Shown here piece by piece: positions 1 to 10,174 of a stretch of 64,000 nt of DNA. The notes below the pieces were generated by a model, which saw only the letters and a program-made list of their open reading frames with translations, was not told the origin of the DNA and searched no databases. The stretch comes from Dichetophora obliterata. Its lineage: Eukaryota; Arthropoda; Insecta; Diptera; Sciomyzidae. The number at the start of each line of letters is the position of its first letter. Position 1 is the stretch's first letter. The DNA lies in contig OY986438.1 in the NCBI GenBank assembly GCA_963920525.1, forward strand, positions 134,912,671 through 134,976,670. Direction: 5' to 3'. Made by a program: the position numbers and the translations under genes.

Positions 1-779
1 CCATTAGAGCAGCCGAACTCCGAGATGGTGCACTGACTGTTGCTGCCAGCTGCACCGATCCTTGTGTGGGGTGAGGGTGATGAGGTGTTAGCGGTAACGG
101 CTGCGGCGGAAGCAGATGATGTGGCGGCGGAAGTGGCAGCCATTGTTATGTTACCAACGAAGCATAGCGTTAGCAGAGGAAATAATGCGACACTTAGTTG
201 CAGTGTTGTTATTGTTGTTGCTGCTGCCGCTGCTGCTGTTGTTGTTGACGTCAACGATGTGGCTGTTGTTGTTTTTGTCGGTGCAGCGATTGTGCACAGT
301 TTTTTTGTTCGTACTGTTCTATGGGTAGTTATTGTTGTTGTTGTTGTGTTTGTTGTTGTTGCCGTTGTTGTTCGTGCTGCCATCAATGTTGCTGCTGAGG
401 TGTTTGCGGTGGTTTCTTTGTAGGACGACCTCGTGCTAGGCTGTAGCAGCCGCTGTAGTTGTTGGATTTTTTGTTTTTGCTGTTGGTGTTGTTTTTCTAT
501 GGAAGCCCTGAATGTTAAATGTTCACTTTTCTCTGATTTATTTGCCAGCATCAATTGTTGCTGAGTGTTGTTCGTTTCACTTTTTTTGTAGCTGTTACTG
601 GTGTTGATTTCATTGCTACTGACATTTTCATTCTGCACATTCGTTTCACTGCTGCTCTTGGTGTTGTTTTTGTTGCTGTTTGCTTCTAGCAACATATTAA
701 TTGTTGAGTTTTCCGTGAAAAATTGCTGCATTTTGAGTTTTATTCTATTTTTAAATTTCTGTCTCCATTTTATCACCAT
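1..779 (-). CDS. 5' coding exon of a secreted/membrane protein, start of an LDLa-type repeat (partial)
   Basis: The minus-strand frame is open from about 866 down to base 1 and leaves the window, so only the first ~259 residues are seen. Residues 20-120 are polar and rich in N/S/Q, 121-190 are a Thr/Ala tract written with ACA/GCA repeats, and 193-209 form a hydrophobic segment (LQLSVALFPLLTLCFVG). A Ser/Ala/Thr linker follows, then CTISEFGCSNG. The spacing C250, F255, C257, then NG fits the first half of an LDL-receptor class A repeat; this is inference from a short motif. The hydrophobic segment could be a late signal peptide or a type II membrane anchor. I chose the ATG at 779 (Kozak-like AATCATGG). 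The longer frame back to the ATG at 866 runs through a pyrimidine-rich, intron-like stretch ending in TTTTTCTAG at 788, a plausible splice acceptor. The gene identity is not recognised. Confidence 0.6.
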   Translation of the reverse strand, partial: MVIKWRQKFKNRIKLKMQQFFTENSTINMLLEANSNKNNTKSSSETNVQNENVSSNEINTSNSYKKSETNNTQQQLMLANKSEKSEHLTFRASIEKQHQQQKQKIQQLQRLLQPSTRSSYKETTANTSAATLMAARTTTATTTNTTTTTITTHRTVRTKKLCTIAAPTKTTTATSLTSTTTAAAAAATTITTLQLSVALFPLLTLCFVGNITMAATSAATSSASAAAVTANTSSPSPHTRIGAAGSNSQCTISEFGCSN

Positions 780-1003
780 GATTGTAACTAGAAAAATATA
801 TGGGAAAAAGAAAACGATATTACAAAAAGCCATTTCAATTTTATTATTGTTGTTACAAGTGTTCATTAAAATTGCATGCGGATAACTTGCAATTTTTATC
901 GCATACAATTTTGTGAGTTTTTAAGTTAAATGTTATTGCGTGATTATTATTTATAGCAATGGAATCGAAGGCTTTTATTTGACACCAGAAATAAATAAAA
1001 GCA
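780..1003. other. AT-rich region upstream of the left-edge exon
   Basis: On the minus strand this holds a pyrimidine-rich stretch ending in CTAG at 788, consistent with a 3' splice site before the coding exon, and in-frame stops further upstream. It is therefore probably intron or 5' UTR of that gene. Confidence 0.35.
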
Positions 1004-1361
1004 CACAGTAAAAAATATGAGCATAAATTTTATACTATTCTGTATGCATATAAATCCAAACCAAAAATGTTTTAAAAGTTATACCATCAAATCTTATATA
1101 TTTTTCCAGACCATTTTTCTCGTCAGACCAATCGAAACCACTATATTTTTAAATTTCCCGATTTCGGTGAATTTTTTTCTTGCGAACCAGAATATATTTT
1201 GACTAACACATGATATCCATATAATATTTTTAAATTATATTTGTTTTATTATTTCTATAATATTGAGTGGTATAAAATTTATAAACTATTTGGAATAAAA
1301 AAGTTTATACCACACAAATGTTATAAAAAAGGTAAAATTTACCCTCAAATTTTTTACTGTG
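1004..1361. repeat. MITE with CACAGTAAAAAAT terminal inverted repeats
   Basis: The left end starts CACAGTAAAAAATATGAG and the right end is its near-perfect inverse complement, ending at ACTGTG. The match continues for about 30 bp on each side. No coding sequence lies inside. A CA dinucleotide flanks both ends; a true target duplication is not certain. The flanks themselves look like two diverged copies of one another. Confidence 0.6.
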
Positions 1362-2154
1362 CAATGAATTTGAAGATGGTTATTTGACACAAGAAAGACT
1401 GAACTTTTGTGTAAGCCTATAGTGGGTGATCATTACGGGTCGGATTTTTATGTAAAACGTTTAAAAACTTCGTGTCAAAAAATTAAACTAATTTTAAGAC
1501 ATTAAGATCAAATATGTGTATTTAATCAATATTTAAGCAAAAAACAAAACAGATGCGTCGCTGGACACAGGAGAGAAGCGAAGCTTTTTCGAAGTTTTGT
1601 ACGTTTCATAATTTAATGGTTTTTTTAATAAAATACCTAATGTTAACTAAAGAAATAATTTCCCAACAGTAAATTTTATTACCTTACATTATTATTTTAC
1701 ATTAATTTTGAATTATTTTTGTAAAAATTAATAAAATTATTGGGTTTTAATATCTAAAATATTAAACGTATATTATATAGACGTGATGTCATCGATATTT
1801 CTAGCAAATATTACATCAATAGTGGTCCTAATCTTGTTGTGCAATATTTGGATCGCTTGTTATTCGCAAATTATATTTATCAAAACAGCATTGTTTGAAG
1901 CTGAGTGAAAATTCTTGAAACTAGCCACCTAAAACAAGAAGTCGTTATTTTTATATCTCTAATGGATATTATTGAAGTGTATAAGAAAAAACAGAAATTG
2001 CAATTTTGTTTTTTTTTAAATTTTTTTTTTCAATGAGCTACAAGGAATTTAGTTTTAGGCCACTGTTTTAGTAAAATTAATTTTGCTAAGTAACGGCTTG
2101 TTAAAATTTCTTCATTTTTGGGCCAAATACTCGTAATACACGTTAAATTACAAA
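1362..2154. other. AT-rich non-coding stretch
   Basis: Long A and T runs with no supported gene or RNA. The first ~35 bases resemble the sequence just left of the MITE at 1004. Confidence 0.3.
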
Positions 2155-3160
2155 AATGATTTTTTAAAAAAAAATTTTTTTTTCTTTAAAATTAATAAGT
2201 TTTTATAAAAATTTTTAAAAAAAAAAAACGTTCTGGACCTCATAGAAAATTTTTAAAAAATATTACATACTAATGCAAATTTAGAAATAATAAAAAAAAA
2301 AAATAAAAATTATGTATTCTCCATAAACAAGTCTGTTATGAAATGTTTTAAATCTGCACTTCCTGTCTTGTGCGAGCCATACAGAGCACTGCACAATGGA
2401 ATGATTGGTACCAACTAGAGGAAATAAATTATTTTGATGACGTTTTTAGTGATTTAGGTACAGAAAAGTACAAAAAAATGGTTTTTTAAATATTTGAACA
2501 AGTGGGCGTGGCACCTACCATACAAATGTATCTTATTTGTATGTTTCTTAAATGTATGTATCATATCCTTCAAATAACGTATTTAATAATTACCTAAGTT
2601 TTTGTTGTTGTGGCGTCACTGGTTCTCTAGATATTGCTAAAAATGTGATCCATTTGTATGGGAGGTGCCACTCCCACTTGTCCAGTCACGCCTTCTTTTC
2701 GCACATTTCCTTTAAATGATGCAGTTGATGACTAACTAAGTTTCTGTTATCATGGCTTCCCTGGTTTTTCAGATATTGCGAAAAATAAGATACATTTGTA
2801 TGGGAGGTGCCACGCCAACTTGTCCAAATATTTTAAAAAACATTTTTTTGTACTTTTCTGTACCTAAATCACTAAAAACGTCATCAAAATAATTTATTTC
2901 CTCTAGTTGGTACCAATCATTCCATTGTGCAGTGCTCTGTATGGCTCGCACAAGACAGGTAGTGCAGATTTAAAACATTTCATAACAGACTTGTTTATGC
3001 AGAATACATAATTTTTATTTTTTTGTATTATTTCTTAATTTGTATTAGTAAGTAATATTTTTTAAAAAATTTTTTATGAGGTCCAGAACTTTTTTTTTTT
3101 AAAATTTTATAAAAAACTTATTAATTTTAAAGAAAAAAATTTTTTTAGAAAAAGAATCAT
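2155..3160. repeat. Long inverted-repeat (foldback) element, arms of about 390 bp
   Basis: The left arm (about 2155-2545) and right arm (about 2780-3160) are inverse complements with small differences. Both contain the same ~120-bp stretch running through CACAATGGAATGATTGG. The ~235-bp spacer contains two further diverged direct copies of the inner-arm end, around GTATGGGAGGTGCCAC at about 2660 and 2800. The short minus-strand frame at 2769-2951 is simply arm sequence and is also present, inverted, in the other arm. I recognise no transposase. Confidence 0.7.
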
Positions 3161-3561
3161 CGGTAGAAAACAAGCTGTTTTAAGAAATTAATTTTTTAAA
3201 AGCGCGTCATTCTGTCAATTTTCCATATTTTTTACTAGTGCCAGCCATAGCTGCACTCATAGTGATTAATAATATTCTAGGTTTTTATTTTTCAGATAAA
3301 TAGAACAGTCAAGAGAGCGTCTCATTGACCGCCATTTTGAACAAGATCAACAATTTTTTAAATGAAAAAAATATTTTTTTATGATGAATGAGAGTTACAA
3401 TACACCTTAAAAGTTTAAATATCGTTGTTCAATATTTTAACTTTTTAAAAAAATCCTAAAAATTCCTTAAATTTTCGAGCGCTAGACCACCATCCTAGCC
3501 TTAAGTGCCTATGAACCTTGCTGCTTTTGTTGTTTGGATAGCTAATGCAAAATGCTTTTTA
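3161..3561. other. No gene seen
   Basis: AT-rich sequence with no supported coding, RNA or repeat structure. Confidence 0.3.
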
Positions 3562-4014
3562 CTACGTTTCCATGGCGTGTTGATAGTAGGTTGGGTTTTC
3601 TTCAAGTTGACGTAATGTTGTTTCTAGCTCGATAGTTGGACTTCTAGTTGGACTTCTGCCATTCTATTCGCCATTTTTTCTTAGTATAAATGTGTGCGTC
3701 AGAAGGTGCAAAATTTACTAAACATATTGAGTCTTTGATCAGTATTAGTTTCCGCTATTTTATGTGCTTGCTGAACGGTTTGTTACATTTTATGTCAATG
3801 TAGTGGCAGAAATAATATGAAATAACAAATAATCAAGAAAACCTCACTCAACAGTTGAACAACTGTTTCATATTCCGAACGCATTCAATCTAACTCAGTT
3901 AAATCTAATAAGATTCGCGGAGTTTCGAGGATTTAATGAAATTCAACTCAACTCGCGTTTCCATGGCAAGTCAATCCCGAGTCAAACTCGATTTAACTCG
4001 CCATGGAAACGTAG
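3562..4014. repeat. MITE, 16-bp perfect terminal inverted repeats, TA duplication
   Basis: The left end CTACGTTTCCATGGCG and the right end CGCCATGGAAACGTAG are perfect inverse complements, and TA flanks both sides. A third, internal copy of the terminal motif (GTTTCCATGGCAAG) lies near 3957. There is no coding sequence. Confidence 0.7.
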
Positions 4015-4145
4015 TATATGATCGATAGTTGTGATCTGCTGCATTATAGCTTCACGTATTCACAATAGAATATGTAGAGCATGTAATGAACAATTTCTTT
4101 AATAATTCCTGTCATCTACTGCAACATAGCTTAAGTTAATATAAA

Positions 4146-4226
4146 TGGTATTGTTGGAGTAGTGGTAAGTGTGTAGAACTCTCGATCGGAAGGCACGAGT
4201 TCGATCCTCACGGCTTGCATAGAAAT
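4146..4226 (+). repeat. tRNA-derived SINE head
   Basis: An A-box-like GGAGTAGTGGTAAG is followed by a B-box-like GAGTTCGATCCTC at tRNA spacing. The fold lacks a good acceptor stem, so this is a tRNA-derived repeat rather than a working tRNA. Confidence 0.45.
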
Positions 4227-4499
4227 ATTTTTAATTTTATATCCTCTTGTTGTAATAGACGCAAGTAAAAAAAACGACAACAATTCTAAGAAAAAGGTGT
4301 ATGGAAAAAATTTCATTTAAAAATGATTTTGCATAAAAATCCGATCCCTAGTGATCATATTATTGAAGTAACTTAAAAAATAGGTATTTTCTTAGTTTCG
4401 AGTGAAATAAAAGCATTATAGTCGATGTTCTTGAATCACAATTATTTTATTAATAAACTTCACACTAGCATTAAGCTTTTATAACTGAAGAAAAATATA

Positions 4500-4835
4500 T
4501 TAAAAAAAATTGTATTGGCAATATTTGGTACCTCCACCTCTTGCTGCAATAACTGCAGCTACTCGTTTAGGCATAGATTCTATGCATTTGGTGCAGTTGG
4601 ATTTTAATGGATTAAATTCGGTGCCACTCTCCAATTAAACGCTCTGTTAATTGGTGTATGTTGGTCAGGAGTTCCTTGGAAATTGCACGCTTCTCAAAGA
4701 TTCTCTATAGGGTTGAGATAGGGAGAATTTCCGGGCCAGTCAAGAACATGGACTTTTTTCTCATTAAGGAATTATGTGACGCTCATTGCCTTATGAAAAT
4801 GGGCGGAATAATGCATAAATATCAATTTGTTTGCA
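4500..4835 (-). pseudogene. Tc1-like transposase, C-terminal fragment
   Basis: Reading the minus strand across several frameshifts gives the Tc1 block VLDWPGNSPYLNPIENL, which carries the third catalytic acidic residue region. Next comes a piece reading RLIGEWHRI and then the C-terminal signature IESMPKRVAAVIAARGGGTKY. A degraded block before it (HYSAHFHKAMSV) matches the region around the second catalytic Asp, but the Asp is not recognisable. At least three frame breaks and stops show it is dead. It continues rightward into a segment shared, in inverted orientation, with 14780-15090. Confidence 0.75.
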
Positions 4836-4869
4836 TGCATAAATATAAAAGCTTTTTTTGAAAGCTTAT

Positions 4870-5125
4870 GAGGTAATGTATTTTTGAAATTTTTTGGAAG
4901 AGGTTTAGTGGTAGCGCTAATCAATTTTTTCCTAAGAATAAGGTTTTTTGTAGATTTTTCGAACTCCAGGCAAAAGTTGGTCAATAACAGACATTTTCAA
5001 AGTCTTTGAGTAGTCATTTCTAAAGACAAATGTCAGAACTTTACTTTAATGTACATAAATCAGAGGTTTTGTCAAAGTTTTTCGTCATTTGGGTGCCATA
5101 TATTTAATTTTTTCGTTAAATTATA
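4870..5125 (-). repeat. Repeat segment shared (inverted) with 14780-15090
   Basis: About 250 bp matches the other locus in reverse complement, including the stretches around TTGGTCAATAACAGACATTT and CAGAGGTTTTGTCAAAGTTT. It adjoins Tc1-like sequence at both places, so it is probably internal sequence of one Tc1-like family. Confidence 0.6.
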
Positions 5126-5132
5126 GTAAATT

Positions 5133-6707
5133 TTGAATAAATATAGTTTGACCAATAGTTTCTTATGTATGTTTATTGCAATTAAGTTTAGGCTAAATGG
5201 TCTGTTGTTTTGGTCACTCAACGATCATGAATACACAGCCTTTACAACCAGACACGCAAATACTGTCAAACACATTTTGTCCCAAACACACAAAATTCAC
5301 TTGACAAAAATTAGCAATTTAAGGCCGGAGTATTTATTCAAATTAGGAATTTCTTACAATGAAAATTGGTTTGTAAACAAAACCAACATAGAGTTTCCAG
5401 AGGAAAGCAAATGGCTTCTATCTCTTGGAAAAAAGTTTGCGCTGCCTATAAGCTCTAAAACTTTTTCGCCAATACATACAATAGCGGACATTGAACAGTG
5501 TATACAAACTTTAGAAGAAGACACTGAAAAAGAGGTTGCCAGATCCAAGGTTACAAACCAAGTAGCGACATACAAAAGAAAAATTAAAAATACGATGAAA
5601 GAAAAATTTATTATTAAAATATACAAAAACACCCAACAATTTATAAAACAATACAGATATAAAATAGTAATAACAAACGCAGACAAAGGAAATAAAACTG
5701 TTGTTATGTATAAAGAAGAATACATGAATAAAATGCAAGAACTACTGGAAGATAAAAACACAAACAAAACAATAAGAGATGACTCAACATCTAAACTTCA
5801 AAGGCAAAACAATGTTATAATTAACGAACTATTCAGAAACGACTACATAGATAAGAGGCAAAAATTTAAACTCTCATGTTCTGCGTCCACAGCTCCCAGA
5901 CTATATGGACTCCCAAAAATACATAAATTACACACACCCTTAAGACTAATTTCATCGTCCTTTAATGTTCCATGCTACGAATTATCGAAGTATATAGGAG
6001 GCATTTTAAAAAATATAATTTCGGAAAAATATAACATTAAAAATTCTTTTGATCTTTAAAGAAAAGATCAACGACATTGTTTTGAAGGATGGTGACATTT
6101 TAGTTTCATATGACGTAATTTCCTTATTTACCAACATCCCGACTTACCTAGTTATGAAGAAAGTATTGGATTCAGTAACAGAAATACACGAAAATTCCAA
6201 AACGAAAATTTATCTCAATTCTAGAATTCTGTCTAAGAGACAACAATTATTTTAAATTTAATGACCAAATGTATAAACAAATATTTGGAATGCCAATGGG
6301 AAATCCACTCTCCCCAACACTAGCGGATATCATATTGGATACTCTTTTGGACTACACCTTGGAAGAACTGAAGAAAATTAACATTGACGTTAAAATCATA
6401 GTTAAATATGTAGATGACATTTTTGCGGTAATAAGAGAAACTGACATAGAAATAATATTAAAAACATTGAACAAATTTCACAACAAACTGCAGTTCACAG
6501 TTGAAAAAGAAAATAATGGGATACTACCGTATTTAGACACAAAGCTACATAGAATTGACGAAAAAATAATACTTAACTGGTATGCAAAACCAATATCCTC
6601 AGGCCGAATGATAAATTTCAATTCAAATCATCCATTAAAACAAAAAATAAATACAGCAACTAATTTCATCAACAAAGTTCTAGATATCAGTACAATTTCG
6701 CGAAAAA
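5133..6707 (+). pseudogene. PLE reverse transcriptase, two frameshifts
   Basis: This is the N-terminal and RT part of a Penelope-like ORF. In order it shows a PLE N-terminal block (WLLSLGKKFALP), the conserved ADKGNKTVVMYKEEY, GLPKIHK with the following LRLISSSFNVP, LVSYDVISLFTNIP, the QIFGMPMGNPLSPTLAD template-grip motif, and the catalytic KYVDDIFAVI. The catalytic YVDD is intact. Two frame breaks, near 6055 and near 6215, split it into three open segments (to 6059, 6049-6255, 6269-6715). No good ATG is visible at the 5' end. The frame then runs into the LTR of the inserted BEL element. The endonuclease domain lies 6.4 kb downstream beyond that insertion. Confidence 0.85.
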
Positions 6708-6712
6708 ACCTC
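6708..6712. repeat. Target-site duplication (ACCTC), left copy
   Basis: The five bases before the left LTR are repeated exactly after the right LTR (13122-13126), as expected for BEL/Pao integration. Confidence 0.85.
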
Positions 6713-7002
6713 TGAAGAAATGAGTGAGGATTGGATGCCAGTGAAATGGTGAAGCAAGAGATTTATTCAGGATGTGGTTGCTCGAAAAGTGAACGAGTAC
6801 CAATCTTGATACAAGAAAGGATGTTAACAATGATTAAATATAAGCAATTTTGACATATTAAAGCGACAGGAAATAGATAAATTGTAGTTTGTATAGATGA
6901 ACGTGAAGCGCCATCTAGGTTTCAATATAACTTTATCGTAAGTATAAATTAAATGAAAGCTTAGCTTAAATATAAATATAATGTAAAATTTTCACCTAAA
7001 CA
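6713..7002 (-). repeat. BEL 3' LTR
   Basis: 290 bp, matching 12832-13121 except at one base. In element orientation it begins TGTTTAGGTG and ends CATTTCTTCA. Confidence 0.92.
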
Positions 7003-7017
7003 TTCCGCCCGCCTTGC
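7003..7017 (-). other. BEL polypurine tract
   Basis: In element orientation the bases directly before the 3' LTR read GCAAGGCGGGCGGAA, a purine-rich run at the position where plus-strand DNA synthesis is primed. Confidence 0.6.
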
Positions 7018-7099
7018 AGTACGGCTGCAATAAGATTTATGTATAGATACAATTGTCAAAGAAATGTATGAAATATTTATGCAATTAAAATATATTAAT

Positions 7100-10000
7100 T
7101 CAAATAGGTAATTCAAATTTTGTAGATAATATTATAGACTCATGATAAGATGAAAAATGAATATAATTAGATGTATAGTATTTTCTAAGTATAAGGAATA
7201 ATATAAATTTTATAAAAAATATAAGTAAAAGATGTGCATTTGCATATAATTTCAATAATTCAATATAATAGTACGTGCGTGCATATACGTGGATGGAACA
7301 GTTAATAGAATTTGAAATTTTAAAGGCACAAGGACCGGAAAAAGTATACCCAAACACTGTGTTTTGAGCGATTTGTAGGCCGCCTGTGCTTTTTTCACAA
7401 AATGCGTGGATGTTATATTCTGGAGAATATAGTATCCATATTGGAATATGGATTTCATTAATGTGTGGATAATTGGATGTGAAAGTTTGCCACTTCTTAA
7501 GGCAGGATAGGAGTTCATCGCGTGGTCGCAATGCGGTATGGATGTCATGAGCTCCAGCAAGCACATCATTAACGTACATGCTATTTCGAAGAATCTTACT
7601 TGCAAAGTGAAAAGTTTTTTCAACATCATCTTCTAGTTGGAGAAGCGTACGGATGGCAACAAACGGAGAACAATTAACTCCAAATGTTCCCGTTTTGAGT
7701 TCAAAAACGCAAACCATTTTTTTTGAAGATTCTAATATATTGAGATTGGATTGAAGCACAGGCCTGGTGTAAAAAACATCACTGAGGCTTGTTCCATTGG
7801 ATGATGGACTGGAAGCATTGAATACGACGCGTGCTTTCGTAGTGGAGATGTATTGTTTGATAACAGTATGATGAGACAAAGAGTAATGATTTGGAGCATA
7901 TTCATTTTCCGGTTTCGGAACTGCATGGATATGTCCAAGTTCTAGATAGTCACACACAACGTCATTATATTGCGTTTTAAAAGTAGGATTTTTTAATAAT
8001 CGAGCTTTATTTAGTAGAAATTGCCCATGTGAAATTGATGTTGAATGACTTAGCTTAAGGGTCTCTAGATACCCTTCTTTGAATGGTAATTGGACAACAT
8101 AACGATCATCGTTGTTGTGTTTTGTTGGTTGAACATACAATTCTTCACAAAAACGATCAGCTTGATCGAAGAATTGTTTCTTCGGAAGATCCTCTACCTC
8201 ACAAAATCGAGAAAGTGTCTTGTCTAGTGACGCTTTATTGTGGTGTGACACGCCTGTTGAAAATGAAGAAATATATGTTTTGGATACAGGCCCAGTTAAT
8301 ATCCAACCAAATATGGTCTCCTGGCCTAATAAGGTACCACAAATATTATGTTTTATTCCATCTAATAGAATAAGTGGAAGAAGATCACCGCCAATCAGCA
8401 GATCAACCTGAGTGCTTTTAAAGAACTGTGAGTCTGCGAGCTGTATGCTAGGAAGATTACTAAAAACTGAAGGATCTATAGGAGATGTCGGAAGATTTCC
8501 TGTGAGTTGCGGTAGAACTAAAGCACTAGCTTCAATGTGAATTGCAGTATTAATTGGAGAGCTTAAGATAAATGAACATATCTTATCAACTTTGGCGGAA
8601 GTAGTGTTATTAAGACCGGAAATGTGCGCTTGTATTGAAGTAGATGGAAGTTTTAGTAGCTTAAACAATCGTTCAGAAATAAAAGTTCCTTCTGAACCAG
8701 TATCAATGAGGGCTCGAGCAGTAAAAGTTGTACCTAGATGGCGTATATGAACCATCGCGGTACCTAAAAGAACGCCTTTGGAATTAGTAGAGAAACATGT
8801 TTGAACATTATCAATAGGCATAAAAGAGTTAGTGGACTGTATTGAATGAAACTGGGGCTGCTGCATGCCTGAAGTTATACTGGAATTATTTTTCGTAGTA
8901 TTAAGATTTTCAGAAGGTGAAGCATTGGTATTTGGACTTGGATTATTCCAATGTAAAAGCGTATGATGTCGCTTGTTACAAGTATAACAATTATATGAAC
9001 TTTTGCAATCTCTGATACTATGGCTACGAGCAAAGCAATTTATGCAAAGTTTATGTTTCTTTATGAAATTTGTTCTTTCTTCGATATTGAAGTCTTGAAA
9101 ACGAGCACATTGACGAATTGGATGTTGCTCTTCTGGACAGAGCTTACAAAGTGAACCAGAGATCTTGGAGTGAAATGTGTTCACCCTTATTGGTGGATTT
9201 GAACTTTTTGAAATTGTAGGAGGTTTCTTAGATGAGTTCTTTAAAGGATTTGAATTTCGAATATCTGAAACGGTTTCCAGCGTTTGGTAACGACTGGTCA
9301 GAAAGTTATCTAAAGCTTCCCACTTTGGAATGTCTGTTTTATTTTGAATGGATTGCTCCCAAAGAGCTAAAGTAGTTTCGGGTAGACGCGTGGAGCATAG
9401 AAAAATAAAGATACAATCCCAATCATCAATCCTTATATCGTTAAGTTGAAGGGTTGTAATACAATTGTTGATATCTCTTTGGATACCTTTTAACGCATGA
9501 CTAGATTCAGTGGATATGAATGGAAGATTAAATAGAACTTTCAGTTGGCTATTAACGAGTATACGTTTGTTTTCAAAACGTTCACATAAATTATGCCATG
9601 CTGACCAAAACCCATCATTTGTTAACGGAGCTCTTTTTACAATATCTCGAGCTTCTCCTTGAGTTTTATTGATTAAGTGGAAAAGCGTCTCAACTGGACT
9701 AAGCCGAGTATTATTTACGTAGATGGCTGTGAATAAGTCACGGAAAGAAGGCCACTTTAAATAATCTCCACTGAATACATCGGTATCACATGGAGGTAAG
9801 TGGAAATTGGAACTGGATGGAATGTCTGGTGACCTTGAAGAGGAAGACAACTTAGCAGATCTGTGCTGAATATTTTCAGTAAGCCGTGAAATGCACCGAA
9901 CATAGTTTCGATAACAGCTATGATATCGATGCTTTATTGTTTCGATATCGTATTCGCATTCAGTTGCCTTGTCCTTAGGTGCATCTAGCTCCTTTGAGCA

Positions 10001-10174
10001 TGCTTCATACGCCGACTTAACATTAGCCCAGATAGACTTCATCTCATCTTTATGGACTTCTATTGCAGCTGCTGAATATTCCGAAATATTTGCATCACTA
10101 AAATCTGCCTCAAATTCAATTAAATTATCCGAGAGACGGATAAAAGATTCCAATGCACTCATATTGGTGCACAA
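7100..10174 (-). CDS. BEL/Pao gag-protease polyprotein with deleted RT (1024 aa)
   Basis: One uninterrupted frame. Residues 20-105 match the N-terminal BEL gag region. Residues about 125-320 hold the DUF1759-type capsid block (FSGDYLKWPSFRDLF, then NKTQGEARDIV). Zinc-knuckle cysteines follow at 353-366, CINCFARSHSIRDC at 377-390 and a further C/H pair at 396-408. The aspartic protease motif ALIDTGSEGTFIS is at 488-500. RT begins with KARVVFNASSP near 780-790, but most of the palm is missing. The text jumps to a thumb-side block with MYVNDVLAGAHDIH, where the catalytic YVDD reads YVND. RNase H is represented at most by a scrap, integrase is absent, and the C-terminus (about 930 on) is a jumble. 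Gag and protease could still be made; the copy cannot reverse-transcribe itself. Confidence 0.88.
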   Translation of the reverse strand: MCTNMSALESFIRLSDNLIEFEADFSDANISEYSAAAIEVHKDEMKSIWANVKSAYEACSKELDAPKDKATECEYDIETIKHRYHSCYRNYVRCISRLTENIQHRSAKLSSSSRSPDIPSSSNFHLPPCDTDVFSGDYLKWPSFRDLFTAIYVNNTRLSPVETLFHLINKTQGEARDIVKRAPLTNDGFWSAWHNLCERFENKRILVNSQLKVLFNLPFISTESSHALKGIQRDINNCITTLQLNDIRIDDWDCIFIFLCSTRLPETTLALWEQSIQNKTDIPKWEALDNFLTSRYQTLETVSDIRNSNPLKNSSKKPPTISKSSNPPIRVNTFHSKISGSLCKLCPEEQHPIRQCARFQDFNIEERTNFIKKHKLCINCFARSHSIRDCKSSYNCYTCNKRHHTLLHWNNPSPNTNASPSENLNTTKNNSSITSGMQQPQFHSIQSTNSFMPIDNVQTCFSTNSKGVLLGTAMVHIRHLGTTFTARALIDTGSEGTFISERLFKLLKLPSTSIQAHISGLNNTTSAKVDKICSFILSSPINTAIHIEASALVLPQLTGNLPTSPIDPSVFSNLPSIQLADSQFFKSTQVDLLIGGDLLPLILLDGIKHNICGTLLGQETIFGWILTGPVSKTYISSFSTGVSHHNKASLDKTLSRFCEVEDLPKKQFFDQADRFCEELYVQPTKHNNDDRYVVQLPFKEGYLETLKLSHSTSISHGQFLLNKARLLKNPTFKTQYNDVVCDYLELGHIHAVPKPENEYAPNHYSLSHHTVIKQYISTTKARVVFNASSPSSNGTSLSDVFYTRPVLQSNLNILESSKKMVCVFELKTGTFGVNCSPFVAIRTLLQLEDDVEKTFHFASKILRNSMYVNDVLAGAHDIHTALRPRDELLSCLKKWQTFTSNYPHINEIHIPIWILYSPEYNIHAFCEKSTGGLQIAQNTVFGYTFSGPCAFKISNSINCSIHVYARTYYYIELLKLYANAHLLLIFFIKFILFLILRKYYTSNYIHFSSYHESIILSTKFELPI

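Noticed and set aside
40..423. Plus-strand open frame rich in Val/Ala
   Set aside because: It is the complement of the ACA/CAA/GCA repeats in the minus-strand exon, and GTT-rich frames open on the other strand by composition.
601..885. Plus-strand hydrophobic 94-codon frame
   Set aside because: Antisense to the same exon and its upstream pyrimidine tract; Leu/Phe-rich only because of T-rich sequence.
2769..2951. 60-codon minus-strand frame
   Set aside because: Starts at a non-ATG codon and lies in one arm of a foldback; the other arm carries the same text with a stop. No family match.
4146..4226. Functional tRNA gene
   Set aside because: Boxes are present but the acceptor and anticodon stems do not pair well; SINE head preferred.
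5354..5767. Minus-strand 137-codon frame with hydrophobic stretches
   Set aside because: Shadow of the Penelope RT frame, whose A-rich codons give F/S/V-rich antisense.
8083..8411. Plus-strand frames inside the BEL region
   Set aside because: Antisense to the uninterrupted gag-protease ORF.
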